DNA of 64,000 bases. It comes from an uncultured Acidimicrobiales bacterium (GTDB lineage: Bacteria > Actinomycetota > Acidimicrobiia > Acidimicrobiales > Bin134). The stretch covers positions 434,001 to 498,000 of the forward strand of contig OX638344.1 of NCBI GenBank assembly GCA_951813555.1. Direction: 5' to 3'. The number at the start of each line of letters is the position of its first letter. The first letter of the stretch is position 1. Below are positions 52,655 to 62,130 of this stretch, in pieces. Under the pieces are notes generated by a model. It searched no databases, was not told the DNA's origin, and saw only the letters and a program-made list of their open reading frames with translations. The position numbers were made by a program, and so were the translations under genes.

Positions 52655-52864
52655 ATGACGAAGCAGACGACGGTGCGGCTACCGGACGAGTTGGCCGAGG
52701 AGGCCGAGGCGTTGGCCCGGGTCCAGGGATCAAGCATGAACCAGCTGGTTGTTGACTCGCTTCGCGCTGAGATTCAACGGGTGAAGGCTGATGAGGAATT
52801 CATCGCACGAGCCAAGCGGCTGCTGGAGCGAGACAAAGAGCTTCTCGAGCGCTTAGCCCGTTGA
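52655..52864 (+). CDS. Ribbon-helix-helix antitoxin
   Basis: ATG 52655 (MTKQTTVRLPDELAEEAEAL) gives 69 residues; longer reading is unlikely. The RHH strand and helices are clear, with VRLPDELAEEAEALARVQGS and MNQLVVDSLRAEI. The C-terminal half is charged (ARAKRLLERDKELLERLAR) and should wrap the toxin. The stop overlaps the TTG start of the Doc-like gene by 3-4 nt. Confidence 0.85.
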   Translation: MTKQTTVRLPDELAEEAEALARVQGSSMNQLVVDSLRAEIQRVKADEEFIARAKRLLERDKELLERLAR

Positions 52865-53259
52865 ACCGGTACATCAGCTTGGCGGAGTACCTGTGGCTCG
52901 CCGAGCAGGTTACCGGCACGCCCGCGGAGACATTGTGGGCATCTAGCCGCATAGAACTGGCGGATTCTGCTCTCCACGCCCCGATGGCCCAGTTCGGCGG
53001 CCAAGAGTTCTATCCGGACATCATCGACAAAGCAGCGGTTCTGTGCTGGCGGCTGGCCCGCAACCATCCGCTGCCCGACGGCAACAAGCGGGCTGCTTGG
53101 GCTGCACTTGTCGTCTTCATCGACCTCAACTCGGGTCGGTGGTCTCCTGACCCACCTGATGTTGACGACGCCGAACGGGCAATGCTGGCGATTGCTGCTG
53201 GCCAGATCGACGAGCAGGAGTTCGCGGCATGGCTGCGAGAGCGAGTCGAATTCGACTGA
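52861..53259 (+). CDS. doc: Doc/Fic-like toxin
   Basis: A TTG start inside the antitoxin stop gives 132 residues. The Fic/Doc motif is HPLPDGNKRAAWAALVVFID (residue about 63), with the GNKR core; an upstream YISLAEYLWLAEQVTG is typical of Doc. Doc phosphorylates EF-Tu using ATP. It is a type II toxin-antitoxin pair with an RHH antitoxin instead of the usual Phd. Confidence 0.87.
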   Translation: MNRYISLAEYLWLAEQVTGTPAETLWASSRIELADSALHAPMAQFGGQEFYPDIIDKAAVLCWRLARNHPLPDGNKRAAWAALVVFIDLNSGRWSPDPPDVDDAERAMLAIAAGQIDEQEFAAWLRERVEFD

Positions 53260-53264
53260 GCCTG

Positions 53265-53356
53265 GCAGAACCAGTCGCAGCCACCAACATGTCCCTCCTG
53301 CGTCGCATGTCGGTCGTGTTCTTCCACCAGCCCAACTACGACACCCAGATCAGCAG
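53265..53356 (+). pseudogene. C-terminal fragment of an isopenicillin N synthase-like dioxygenase
   Basis: On the plus strand, MSLLRRMSVVFFHQPNYDTQ resembles the C-terminal end of 2-oxoglutarate/Fe(II) dioxygenases of the IPNS group (RRLSVVFFHxPNYD). About 25 codons remain, and the rest is missing because the Doc gene lies directly upstream. There is no start or catalytic His. Confidence 0.55.
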
Positions 53357-53368
53357 CCTGCGCACTCA

Positions 53369-53830
53369 TTATGGGAGTATGTTCCCGGCGGTTGCGATGA
53401 TGGCGTCCACCTCGATTTCAACTACCAAATCGGGATGGAAAAGTGCTGAGACTTCCACGAGCGACGCCGCTGGTCGGATCTCGCCGAAAACCTCGCTGTG
53501 GGCCCTCCCCTAGGCATCAGCCACAGATATGTCAGTAATGAACGCCCGCGTTCTGACCACATCGCTAAGGGTCGCGCCGACCTGCTGGAGTGTGTCCTCA
53601 ACGATCTCAAGCACTGCCCTCGTTTGCAGGTAGCAGTCGCCTGGATGGTCAATTCCTTGGGGGCGGAGAGTGGTCGTGCCAGCAACCGCTATGTGGTCAC
53701 CTAGCCGGACAGCCCGAGAATACCCAATGGCCGCCTCCAAAGGACCTCCGCTTGAGACATTGATGCGGGCCGGGCTTACCCCTGTGCTCTTGGGTTCGAT
53801 TCGGAACTCGGCCTCGGCATTGCCACTCAT
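53369..53830 (-). pseudogene. RidA-family gene with in-frame TAG
   Basis: From an ATG at 53830 the frame reads VSSGGPLEAAIGYSRAVRLG and HIAVAGTTTLRPQG, ending VRTRAFITDISVADA then TAG at 53510-53512, then GRAHSEVFGEIRPAASLVEV and HPDLVVEIEVDAIIATAGN with TAA at 53369-53371. RidA proteins have Trp here (DAWGRAHSEVFG), and TGG to TAG is one change. The full reading gives 153 residues plus the amber. The frame is also open farther upstream to 54049, with an unrecognised 73-residue extension. RidA deaminates reactive imines. It is divergent from the acyl-CoA dehydrogenase. Confidence 0.8.
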
Positions 53831-54047
53831 GTAGCCAAGATATTGGTCCCCCCACTGCATCGGGCTGGGCGCATTGGACAATAGAGTGGGCAACTTTGGC
53901 CAGGTCGCCCATTTCAGTAATCCGGCCTGCAAGTTAGGTTCACCGACGAGTTCCCGATGACCATCGCCAGCAATTTCCAGTTTCAGGGGCGCAGGGGATT
54001 TCCATTGGGAGACTCGGGCTGGAAGTGGCTTACCGAAGAAATCACGC

Positions 54048-55199
54048 ATGACTCTTTTTTTCAGCGAGGAACAGGAGGCGTTTCGAAATGTGGTGCGCGA
54101 GTTTGCGGCCGCTGAGATTGCCCCGCATGCGGCCAAGTGGGACCGAGACCGCGTTTTTCCCTCTCGCACGGTCTTGGCAATGGGCGACTTGGGCTTGTTC
54201 GGTTTGGTATTTCCTGAGGAGTACGGAGGGGCGGGCGCCGACTTCACCACGCTGTGCATAGCCATTGAAGAGATCGGCCGAGCCGACCAGTCGATGGGCA
54301 TCACCTTGGAAGCCGGAGTGACCGTTGGGGCCAAGCCGATCTTCGAATTCGGAACCGAAGAACAGAGACAGTTGTATCTTCCCGACTTGGTCGCGGGGAG
54401 GGCGCTGGCCGGATTCGGGCTTACAGAGCCCGGCGGAGGCTCCGATGCCGGGGCAACTGAGACCCGAGCCGTTCTAGACCGCAGTGGAGGGATGTCGGAG
54501 TGGGTGATCAACGGGACGAAGGCGTTCATCACCAACTCGGGAACCGACATAACAAGTCTGGTGACTGTGACGGCCCAGACCGAGGACGGTGTTTCATCGA
54601 TCATCGTCCCGGCTGGAACGCCGGGCTTTGTGGTGGAGCCTGCCTATCGGAAGATGGGATGGCATGCCTCAGACACCCACGGATTGGTGTTTCAAGAATG
54701 CCGGGTGCCCGAGGCCAACTTGCTGGGAAAGCCAGGGCGGGGATTCCACCAGTTCTTGGCCGCTCTCGACGACGGCCGCATCGCGATCGCCGCCCTCGCC
54801 GTTGGACTCATCCAAGCTTGTTTGGACGAATGCACAGAGTATGCGAACCAACGCCAGGCTTTCGGCAGACCGATCGCCAATTACCAAGCCATCGCATTCA
54901 AATGCGCCGATCTGGCGGTGGCAGCAGAGACTGCTCGGCAAGCGACCTATGCTGCCGCGGCCCGAAAAGACGCCGGGCTTCCTTTCAAGAAGCAGGCGGC
55001 CATCGCCAAGCTCTATGCCACTGAGGCAGCTGTGTCCGCCGCCCGGGAGGCCACCCAGATCTTCGGCGGATACGGGTTCATGGACGAAACACCGGTGTCG
55101 CGGTACTACCGGGACGCCAAGGCTTTGGAGATCGGCGAGGGAACGAGCGAGATCCAGCGGCTGGTCATCTCCCGCGAATTGGGCCTGGCCTTTCAGTAG
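54048..55199 (+). CDS. Acyl-CoA dehydrogenase
   Basis: This 383-residue flavoprotein begins MTLFFSEEQEAFRNVVREF. Seen are GFGLTEPGGGSDAGATETRA, the FAD/substrate loop, WVINGTKAFITNSGTDI, and the C-terminal IGEGTSEIQRLVISRELGL with the Glu in the catalytic position. A short/medium-chain type is likely, but the substrate is unknown. It is divergent from the RidA pseudogene and 235 bp from the DUF917 gene. Confidence 0.93.
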   Translation: MTLFFSEEQEAFRNVVREFAAAEIAPHAAKWDRDRVFPSRTVLAMGDLGLFGLVFPEEYGGAGADFTTLCIAIEEIGRADQSMGITLEAGVTVGAKPIFEFGTEEQRQLYLPDLVAGRALAGFGLTEPGGGSDAGATETRAVLDRSGGMSEWVINGTKAFITNSGTDITSLVTVTAQTEDGVSSIIVPAGTPGFVVEPAYRKMGWHASDTHGLVFQECRVPEANLLGKPGRGFHQFLAALDDGRIAIAALAVGLIQACLDECTEYANQRQAFGRPIANYQAIAFKCADLAVAAETARQATYAAAARKDAGLPFKKQAAIAKLYATEAAVSAAREATQIFGGYGFMDETPVSRYYRDAKALEIGEGTSEIQRLVISRELGLAFQ

Positions 55200-55433
55200 A
55201 AATCGGCATCCTGGCGGTTTCTGAATTGCCGGGTGCAGCATTTGCCACTGGTCCTAACCCCACCTCACCGGTCGCAGCGCGTCGTCGCTGTGCTCGCAGG
55301 TGTCCGAATTACCAGGGCACACTGCTTACTTCGCTGCTTTGTTTGCAGCTAAGTGCATATCGATCTTGGGGGTGGGCATTCGTATATTCTCCTGCGCTCG
55401 AAACCCCTTACGACTCTGGAAACAAGGTACGCA

Positions 55434-56510
55434 GTGAGAGAACTCACGATCGACGACATTGATGATCTGGCCATGGGGGCAACGCTGTTGGGCACCGGCG
55501 GCGGCGGCGACCCATACGTGGGGAAACTTCTGGTCAAGCAGGCCATTGCTGATTACGGGCCAGCCAAGGTCGTGGCGATAGATGAGCTGCCCGATGAGGG
55601 CCTCATCATGAACACCGCCATCATCGGAGCGCCCACGGTGATTCTGGAGAAAATCCCCGCTGGCACTGAGTTCCGATCTGGCATCCGGGCACTTTCCGCC
55701 TTCTTGGGTTCGGAACCGGTGGCAATGATGCCCATTGAGGTGGGAGGTGTCAACACTCTGGTCCCGATTGCCACCGCGGTTGAGATGGGACTGCCGATCG
55801 TGGATGCAGACGGGATGCGTCGCGCATTCCCACAGATCGAGATGACGGTTTTCACGCTGCACGGCCTGAAGGCTGCACCGCTATCTATCGCTGACGAGAA
55901 GGGAAACATGTGCGTGTTCGAGGCCAACACAAATCAGATCGCCGAGTCATTGGCCCGCGCCGCTGTGGTGCAGCTCGGATTGGCCAACGCTCTCAGCTGC
56001 TATCCCATGACAGTTGCCGATGTCCGCCGTAGCGGCATTCATGGCTCGATGACCTATTGCACCGAGGTCGGCCGGCGCCTTGCCCAGGTGCAAAGAGGGT
56101 CTTCTGGAGCCTGGGACAACTTGCTGGCTTATACAGAGGCCGCCCTGGTGTTCAGCGGAAAGGTGATCGACATCGACCGGCGTACCACCGATGGCTTCGC
56201 CCGGGGCACGGTGGTTCTCGAGCATCTCGACGAACCCTCCCGCACGCTTCGAGTGGAGATACAAAACGAGAACCTGATCGCGTTCGAGGACGGCGAGGCG
56301 GTAGTGACTGTGCCAGACCTGCTGTGTCTGCTCGACCACGAATCGGCTGACCCGATCACAACCGAGGGCTTGGCCTTCGGCCAGCGCCTAGATGTGCTGG
56401 CCATGCCTTGCGCTCCTGAGTGGCACCGCGACGGAATGCTCGACCTCGTGGGCCCTCGCGCCTTCGGCTACGACATCGACTATGTGGACAGTTGGAAGGA
56501 CCGCAGATGA
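55434..56510 (+). CDS. DUF917 family protein
   Basis: A GTG at 55434 (VRELTIDDIDDLAMGATLLG) gives 358 residues. The family marks are GATLLGTGGGGDPYVGKLL, then PVAMMPIEVGGVNTLVPIAT and GLPIVDADGMRRAFPQIEM. DUF917 members include S-methyl thiohydantoin desulfurase, and the family is commonly paired with hydantoinase/oxoprolinase genes, as here. A role on a thiohydantoin- or hydantoin-like compound is inferred. Confidence 0.78.
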   Translation: MRELTIDDIDDLAMGATLLGTGGGGDPYVGKLLVKQAIADYGPAKVVAIDELPDEGLIMNTAIIGAPTVILEKIPAGTEFRSGIRALSAFLGSEPVAMMPIEVGGVNTLVPIATAVEMGLPIVDADGMRRAFPQIEMTVFTLHGLKAAPLSIADEKGNMCVFEANTNQIAESLARAAVVQLGLANALSCYPMTVADVRRSGIHGSMTYCTEVGRRLAQVQRGSSGAWDNLLAYTEAALVFSGKVIDIDRRTTDGFARGTVVLEHLDEPSRTLRVEIQNENLIAFEDGEAVVTVPDLLCLLDHESADPITTEGLAFGQRLDVLAMPCAPEWHRDGMLDLVGPRAFGYDIDYVDSWKDRR

Positions 56511-56577
56511 GCTTCGGTAGTGCGAAACCGATTCTTGGTTTCCTCGGGACAGTTACCTCACCAGCGGAGGGAGAGCG

Positions 56578-58146
56578 ATGAAGAACCTCAGAATCGGGGT
56601 AGACGTGGGCGGCACCAACACTGATGCGGTGGTGGTCGGACCCGGCGGAGCTGTCATAGCCGAGGCCAAGTCCGCCTCGACTCTCGACCCTATCGACGGC
56701 ATCAAGGCCGCCGTGGACGCCGTCATGGGCCAGGTAGAAAGCCCGGAGTCGTTGGGCAAGGCGATGCTCGGCACGACGCATCCGGCCAACGCCATTATCC
56801 GCCGCCGAGACCTCGACAAGGTAGGGGTGTTGCGGCTGGCGGCGCCGTCGTCGCTGGGTGTGCGGCCTAGCGCCGCGTGGCCCGAGGATCTGCGCCGGAT
56901 CGTCATCGGCCCCAGCATGATCGCTGGAGGCGGGTTCGAGTACGACGGATCACCGATCGCGCCGCTGGACGAGGACGCCGTGCGGCGATTCGGGGCGGAA
57001 TGTGCCGGAAGCGTGACTGCGGTTGCCGTGTCCTGTGCGTTCAGCCCCGCCGCAGCAAACCATGAGCTGCGCGCTGCAGAGCTGTTGGCTGAGGAATGCG
57101 GCCCGGAAATGTCGGTCTCGTTAAGCCACACGGTCGGATCGCTGGGCTTGCTTGAGCGGGAGAACGCCACAATCCTCAATGCCTCGCTTCTCACAGTGGC
57201 CAAACGGGTGGTGGACGGATTCCGCAGCACCATGGCAGAGGCCGGGCTCGACGTTGACAGTTACCTCACCCAGAACGACGGGACGCTGATGACGGTCGAA
57301 GAGGCCGACCGGTACCCGGTGTTGACCGTGGGCTCAGGCCCCACTAATTCTATGCGGGGCGCGTGCGCTTTAGCCGGGCTAGCCGATGCGCTCGTTATCG
57401 ATGTCGGCGGCACTTCGACAGATGTGGGAATCCTGGTCGACGGGTTTCCCCGCGTCTCCACAGCCGCAGTAGAGGTGGGAGGTGTACGCACAAATTTCAG
57501 GATGCCGGATCTGATCTCCATGGGTCTAGGGGGTGGCACAGTCGTTCACGCCGATGGCCATGACGCCAACGGGAATATCAAAGTGGGCCCAGATTCCGTG
57601 GGCTACGACGTCATCACCGATTCAATTTGCATGGGTGGCGTCACCCTAACCCTCTCTGACGTTTCGCTGGCTGCAGGACGATTGCGCGGATTCGGGGACT
57701 TGTCGCTGATTGAAGGAGTTGACCGAGATACGGTTTCCGCGGCTATCGACTGGGTTGACGACCGGATCGCAATGCTCTGCGAGAGGATGAAGGCGTCGAG
57801 CACCCCACTTCCGCTGATGGCTGTAGGTGGCGGCGCCCATTTGGTGCCGGAACAGATCGCAGGGGTAAGCGAGGTGCTGTGGCCCCCTCATCACTCAGTT
57901 GCCAACGCATTCGGAGCTGCCATCGCCGAAGCCGCTGGCTCTGTTGACAAGGTATACAGCTATGACGCGTCGAGCCGAGAGGCATGTCTGGTTAGCGCCC
58001 AAGAGGAGGCCAAGGACGCGGCCGTACGGGCCGGTGCCGAGGAGGCGAGTGTGAGGATCACCAGCGTGGCCGAGATCCCGATGACTTATGTGCCCGGAGG
58101 CGGTTGCCGGGTCATGGTCAAGGCGGTCGGTCCGCTGGCCGAATAG
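56578..58146 (+). CDS. Hydantoinase/oxoprolinase family protein
   Basis: This 522-residue protein has the ATP-binding start LRIGVDVGGTNTDAVVVGPG, GTTHPANAIIRR, the second phosphate-binding segment VIDVGGTSTDVGILVDGFP (about residue 273), and LISMGLGGGTVVHADGHD. It is the HyuA-like half of ATP-dependent hydantoinase/oxoprolinase, but shorter than full-length enzymes, with no HyuB partner. It probably acts with the DUF917 protein 67 bp upstream. Confidence 0.83.
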   Translation: MKNLRIGVDVGGTNTDAVVVGPGGAVIAEAKSASTLDPIDGIKAAVDAVMGQVESPESLGKAMLGTTHPANAIIRRRDLDKVGVLRLAAPSSLGVRPSAAWPEDLRRIVIGPSMIAGGGFEYDGSPIAPLDEDAVRRFGAECAGSVTAVAVSCAFSPAAANHELRAAELLAEECGPEMSVSLSHTVGSLGLLERENATILNASLLTVAKRVVDGFRSTMAEAGLDVDSYLTQNDGTLMTVEEADRYPVLTVGSGPTNSMRGACALAGLADALVIDVGGTSTDVGILVDGFPRVSTAAVEVGGVRTNFRMPDLISMGLGGGTVVHADGHDANGNIKVGPDSVGYDVITDSICMGGVTLTLSDVSLAAGRLRGFGDLSLIEGVDRDTVSAAIDWVDDRIAMLCERMKASSTPLPLMAVGGGAHLVPEQIAGVSEVLWPPHHSVANAFGAAIAEAAGSVDKVYSYDASSREACLVSAQEEAKDAAVRAGAEEASVRITSVAEIPMTYVPGGGCRVMVKAVGPLAE

Positions 58147-58193
58147 GTGCTGTTGCAAGAGGGAACGACGACGAGAGCGCGAGGACGGCGGCG

Positions 58194-59213
58194 GTGAGTG
58201 AGCACATGAGGGTTGCCGATGCCCACAACGATCTGCTCTGCGCAGTCCTGTACCAGCGAGAGCGGGGCTTGAGCGACCCGTTCGGAGACTTCTGGCTTCC
58301 CCAGCTGCGCGCCGGGGGTGTCGCCTTGCAGTTCTTGCCCGTGTTCACCGAAGACCAGCACCTCGGAGAGGGCGCACTAAGGAGAGCCCTGCTCATGCTG
58401 GAGGAGGCCAGGAACATCGCTGATGTCCACTCCGGAGATGTGGTCATCGTTGAGACCGCTCAGCACTTGGAAGACGCACTGGCCGCGGACAAGATCGCGC
58501 TCTTGTTGGCCGTAGAGGGCGCTGAGCCCATTGGCCACAGCCTCGGAGTGCTGGACACACTGTGGCGCCTTGGAGTGAGGTGCATGTCATTGACCTGGAA
58601 CCGGCGGACGATGATGGCCGACGGTGTGGGAGAAGCAGCCACCGGCTCAGGATTGACGGATCTGGGAGTTGAGGCGGTGGCCGAGATGGAGCGGCTGGGT
58701 ATGATTGTCGACGTCAGCCATTTGTCTCAGGCAGGCGTCGACCACATCTGCCGGATTGCGTCCCGCCCGTTTGTGGCGACCCATTCCTCGTGCTTGGCGC
58801 TGCATCCCCATCCGCGCAACCTCACGGATGCGCATCTACGCGCCATCGGGGACTCCGGGGGCGTGGTTGGGATCAATTCCTTTGGCGCGTTCCTGGCCGC
58901 CGATCAGCCCAATCTCAGCGACTACGCGACCCACATTCAGTATGCAGTCGGAATTGCCGGGCCAGAATCAGTCGGCCTCGGATGCGATTTTATGGACGAC
59001 CTACTGCGCATCATTGACCCGATTCTGGGCGACGGCCTGGTCGACATCGACAATCTACCGATGATCGACGGAATGCGCGGCCCATCGGACCTCAGGCCTT
59101 TTGCAGAATTGATGGCAAGCAGGTTGGGCGGGGAGTCTGCCCGCCTTGTCGCCGGCCAGAACTGGATCGACTTCTTGGCGCGGGTTCTGCCTCAGACGAG
59201 GTCGAATCAGTGA
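58194..59213 (+). CDS. M19 family dipeptidase
   Basis: A GTG at 58194 (VSEHMRVADAHNDLLCAVLY) gives 339 residues; ATG 58206 is also possible. Zinc ligands lie in ADAHNDLL and VAVEGAEPIG; VDVSHLSQAGVDHI and ATHSSCLALHPHPRNLTD follow. The family hydrolyses dipeptides and some cyclic or beta-lactam amides. Its position suggests it trims a product of the hydantoinase-like enzymes. Confidence 0.88.
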   Translation: MSEHMRVADAHNDLLCAVLYQRERGLSDPFGDFWLPQLRAGGVALQFLPVFTEDQHLGEGALRRALLMLEEARNIADVHSGDVVIVETAQHLEDALAADKIALLLAVEGAEPIGHSLGVLDTLWRLGVRCMSLTWNRRTMMADGVGEAATGSGLTDLGVEAVAEMERLGMIVDVSHLSQAGVDHICRIASRPFVATHSSCLALHPHPRNLTDAHLRAIGDSGGVVGINSFGAFLAADQPNLSDYATHIQYAVGIAGPESVGLGCDFMDDLLRIIDPILGDGLVDIDNLPMIDGMRGPSDLRPFAELMASRLGGESARLVAGQNWIDFLARVLPQTRSNQ

Positions 59214-59214
59214 G

Positions 59215-60822
59215 ATGATCGAGGCGGTGTCGGCCCCATACATTCCCTTGACATTGAAACAGCTGCTTGCAGCCGGTGTGCTCGGCAATTACGAGGTCGT
59301 AGCAGGAGAGCAGGGACTCAACCGGGCCGTTTCTGACATCGCGGTCACCGACCGCTGCGACGAGAGGATCCCAGTAGCGCAGCATCAGCTAGTCATCATG
59401 GACGGCAGCTCGCTCTCCCCCAATTCCTACGCCCTTGACATTGGCCTGAGAGCAGTGCGCGACGGCGACGGGGCTGGGCTCGTAGTCGTCAACACCGGCT
59501 CGTCGGCGGGGCTGGCCACTCGACGGCTTGCAGACCGCTTCCAAACAGCTTTAGTCGAGGCGCAAGCCCCTGATCTGCTCGCAATGGCTGCCGCGGCCAG
59601 GGAACTCCTTTTCCAACCCGCCCTGCGCCAGGCGACCATGATGCAGAAACTGCTGCGGGGACTCTCCCGGGTGGCCACGGCGGACGAAGCACTAGCGCTC
59701 GTCAGCCAGATTCTTGGAAGGCCATGCTCCCTGGTGGAGGCCAGCGGGGCAGCGGTAGCTGGTCCGGAAATGGCCGTGAATCCCAGCGTGCTGAGCCAAT
59801 CCACGCTCATTCATCCCGACCTGGGAGCAGCAGGCCAGCCAGGAATGGCTTGCCCCGTGAGCGTTGTGCCGGGCGAACCGGCCAGGTTCTGGCTCGTGTG
59901 CCTACTCTCCAACGGCGATGAGGCCATCTCAAGCAATGGACTGGACCTTTTGGGAGTGGCCTCCTGGGCGGTGGGTGCCCATCTGGTGCGCGATCGCCTG
60001 GCCGGCGAGCGCGACGCACGGCACCGGCTCGCCCTTTTGAACGAAGTGGTCGGCGGCGGCGAGCTGCCGGATGAGACGATCCTGGCGCAGATGGCCACGT
60101 TCGGCTGGTCGGCCGCAGGCTGGGTCACCGCTTTCCATGTGCAGCTGTCAGGGCAGGTGGACGCCGCCTGGGTCTTGGTCAACACTGACGCCTTCTCCGA
60201 ACTGCTGTACTCGGCCGGGCTGGAAGGGCCGCTGATCGAGAGGACAGACGGCTGGTCGGGCTGGGTCTGCCTGCCTGAGGAGCCCGATGTGACGAGCTAT
60301 CCGAAGATGGCGCGCCGACTGCGTTCCGCGCTCGACGAGCTGATCGCCAGCCCGGTGACCATCGCCGCGCACGCAGGAGTGGGACGCCCCGCTCAGGGGC
60401 TTCCTGGCCTTCGCTCGAGCCTCGCCGAATCCCGCCAGGCCGCGGCGCTCGCCGGTGCGGGCGCGGCGACTCGCGGCGCGGTGGTCCGCCATATCGACGA
60501 GCTCGGAATCCAGCGGATAATGCTGGGCTGGTACGGGTCTGCCGACTTCAGTCGGGTGGCTGCTGCCTTCTTGGAGCCCCTCCGTGCCATCGACGCCGAC
60601 GGCACGCTCCTGCGCACATTGGAGGTGTATCTGGATTGCCAGTCTTCGTCCACGAACGCGGCCGCCCTGTTAGGCGTTCACCGGAACACGGTCATGAACA
60701 GAATCGACCGGGTCGCCAGCACACTCGAGGTGAACCTCTTCGATCCTGAACAGCGCCTCGCCCTCCAGCTTGTTGTCCGCATGCACAAACTCGACAGCAA
60801 TGACCACAGTCGAGCACTTTGA
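59215..60822 (+). CDS. PucR-family transcriptional regulator
   Basis: ATG 59215 gives 535 residues. The N-terminal PucR domain (about residues 10-120) has LTLKQLLAAGVLGNYEVVAG. The C-terminal HTH_30 has LEVYLDCQSSSTNAAALLGV and HRNTVMNRIDRVASTL. PucR regulates purine/allantoin catabolism in Bacillus. As the regulator in this cluster it fits nitrogen-ring or amino-acid breakdown. It overlaps the FAD oxidase by 23 bases. Confidence 0.88.
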   Translation: MIEAVSAPYIPLTLKQLLAAGVLGNYEVVAGEQGLNRAVSDIAVTDRCDERIPVAQHQLVIMDGSSLSPNSYALDIGLRAVRDGDGAGLVVVNTGSSAGLATRRLADRFQTALVEAQAPDLLAMAAAARELLFQPALRQATMMQKLLRGLSRVATADEALALVSQILGRPCSLVEASGAAVAGPEMAVNPSVLSQSTLIHPDLGAAGQPGMACPVSVVPGEPARFWLVCLLSNGDEAISSNGLDLLGVASWAVGAHLVRDRLAGERDARHRLALLNEVVGGGELPDETILAQMATFGWSAAGWVTAFHVQLSGQVDAAWVLVNTDAFSELLYSAGLEGPLIERTDGWSGWVCLPEEPDVTSYPKMARRLRSALDELIASPVTIAAHAGVGRPAQGLPGLRSSLAESRQAAALAGAGAATRGAVVRHIDELGIQRIMLGWYGSADFSRVAAAFLEPLRAIDADGTLLRTLEVYLDCQSSSTNAAALLGVHRNTVMNRIDRVASTLEVNLFDPEQRLALQLVVRMHKLDSNDHSRAL

Positions 60823-61945
60823 AATTGTCATTGTGGGCGGGGGCATAGCGGGGGCGTCCACAGCCTGGGCCCTGGCCAAGAACGGCCATGAAGTCGCGGT
60901 GGTCGAGCGCGAGGCCTCGCTGGCCGCGCACAGCACCGGCCGTTCGGCCGCCCAGTTCCTGTCGTCTTACAGCGGATCGGTCAACCGGGAGCTGAGCGCG
61001 GCTTCCCTTCCGTTCCTGGAAGGCGATGCTGGCGGCTGGGCCGAACACAGCCTCTTGGCGCCCCGGGCTGTGCTTTGGGTCGCGCCCGAGGGCGGCGAGC
61101 AGCGCCTTGGGGCGATCGCCGCGGCCAACGAGGCGATCGGCACAAACTGCGATGCAATCGGCGTCGACGGCTCCCGAGCCCTGTGCCCGGTCCTGGACCC
61201 GTCATGGGTACACGCAGGAGTCGTCGAGCACGGCGGGTTCGACATTGACGTGGCCGAACTACACCAGGCGTACGTGCGCGCCGCCCGCGGCGCCGGCGCA
61301 ACGGTGAAGCGCCATAGCGGTGTGCGGCGCATGGCCCGCCGGGGCTCCGGCTGGCAGCTGGACACCGACGGTCCCGCCATCCGAGCCGACATCGTGGTGA
61401 ACGCCGCGGGGGCATGGGCCGACGAGATAGCGGAGATGGCCGGAGCAGCCCCACTGGGCCTGACCCCTTACCGGCGGACGATCTTCACGTTCACGAGCCG
61501 CTATCCCAGCGAGCACTGGCCGCTTGTGATCGGCGCAGACGAGAGCTTCTATTTCAAGCCCGAGGGGGCAGGCCAGTTCCTAGGCTCCCCTGCCGACGAG
61601 CACCCCGACGAGCCCAGCGACGCGAAGCCCCGGGAGCTCGATGTCGCCGCCGGCATCGAGGCGATCAACCAGGCGACCAACCTCGACATCCGCTCCATCC
61701 GATCCGCTTGGGCCGGGCTGCGCACATTCTCGCCGGACCGCGACCCGGTCGTGGGCTTCGACCGGGACATCGCAGGCTTCTTCTGGTGCGCAGGCCAAGG
61801 AGGCACGGGCATCCAGACGTCCCCAGCCATCGCCGCATTGACAGCTTGGCTGATCGGAAACGGTTCATCCGCCATTTTCGAGCATGCTGATCTCGGCTCC
61901 CTCGCGCCGAGGCTCAGCCCCGAGCGGTTCACAGCAGCGGCCTAG
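60800..61945 (+). CDS. FAD-dependent amine/amino-acid oxidoreductase (DadA/SoxB type)
   Basis: This 381-residue protein has VIVGGGIAGASTAWALAKNG and the C-terminal segments IRSAWAGLRTFSPDRDPVVG and WCAGQGGTGIQTSPAIAALT, as in the D-amino acid dehydrogenase, glycine oxidase and sarcosine oxidase group. Imines from such enzymes are usual RidA substrates, and a broken RidA lies upstream. The substrate is not clear. The start overlaps the PucR gene. Confidence 0.87.
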   Translation: MTTVEHFEIVIVGGGIAGASTAWALAKNGHEVAVVEREASLAAHSTGRSAAQFLSSYSGSVNRELSAASLPFLEGDAGGWAEHSLLAPRAVLWVAPEGGEQRLGAIAAANEAIGTNCDAIGVDGSRALCPVLDPSWVHAGVVEHGGFDIDVAELHQAYVRAARGAGATVKRHSGVRRMARRGSGWQLDTDGPAIRADIVVNAAGAWADEIAEMAGAAPLGLTPYRRTIFTFTSRYPSEHWPLVIGADESFYFKPEGAGQFLGSPADEHPDEPSDAKPRELDVAAGIEAINQATNLDIRSIRSAWAGLRTFSPDRDPVVGFDRDIAGFFWCAGQGGTGIQTSPAIAALTAWLIGNGSSAIFEHADLGSLAPRLSPERFTAAA

Positions 61946-62130
61946 CTCCGAATGCGAATCGGGCAAGGAACGGGCGGCAGCCTCTCCAATGTCGTCTGCT
62001 ACCCCAACCCGCTGTGCATGATCTGCACTGTCTGATGCCCATATCTCAGCGGTTTGCCCATTGAGCGGCGTTGAGGCGGCTCTTTACGGTGCTTGCTTGA
62101 GCTACTACGCCCAGATTTAGGGGGGATCCG

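Noticed and set aside
41598..53512. TAG read as an amino acid genome-wide
   Set aside because: Genuine genes here end in TAG (nuoK, ccdA, the AAA_14 ATPase, acyl-CoA dehydrogenase), so decay of two genes is simpler.
53830..54049. N-terminal extension of the RidA frame as an extra domain
   Set aside because: It overlaps the divergent acyl-CoA dehydrogenase start and shows no family; the ATG at 53830 is enough for RidA.
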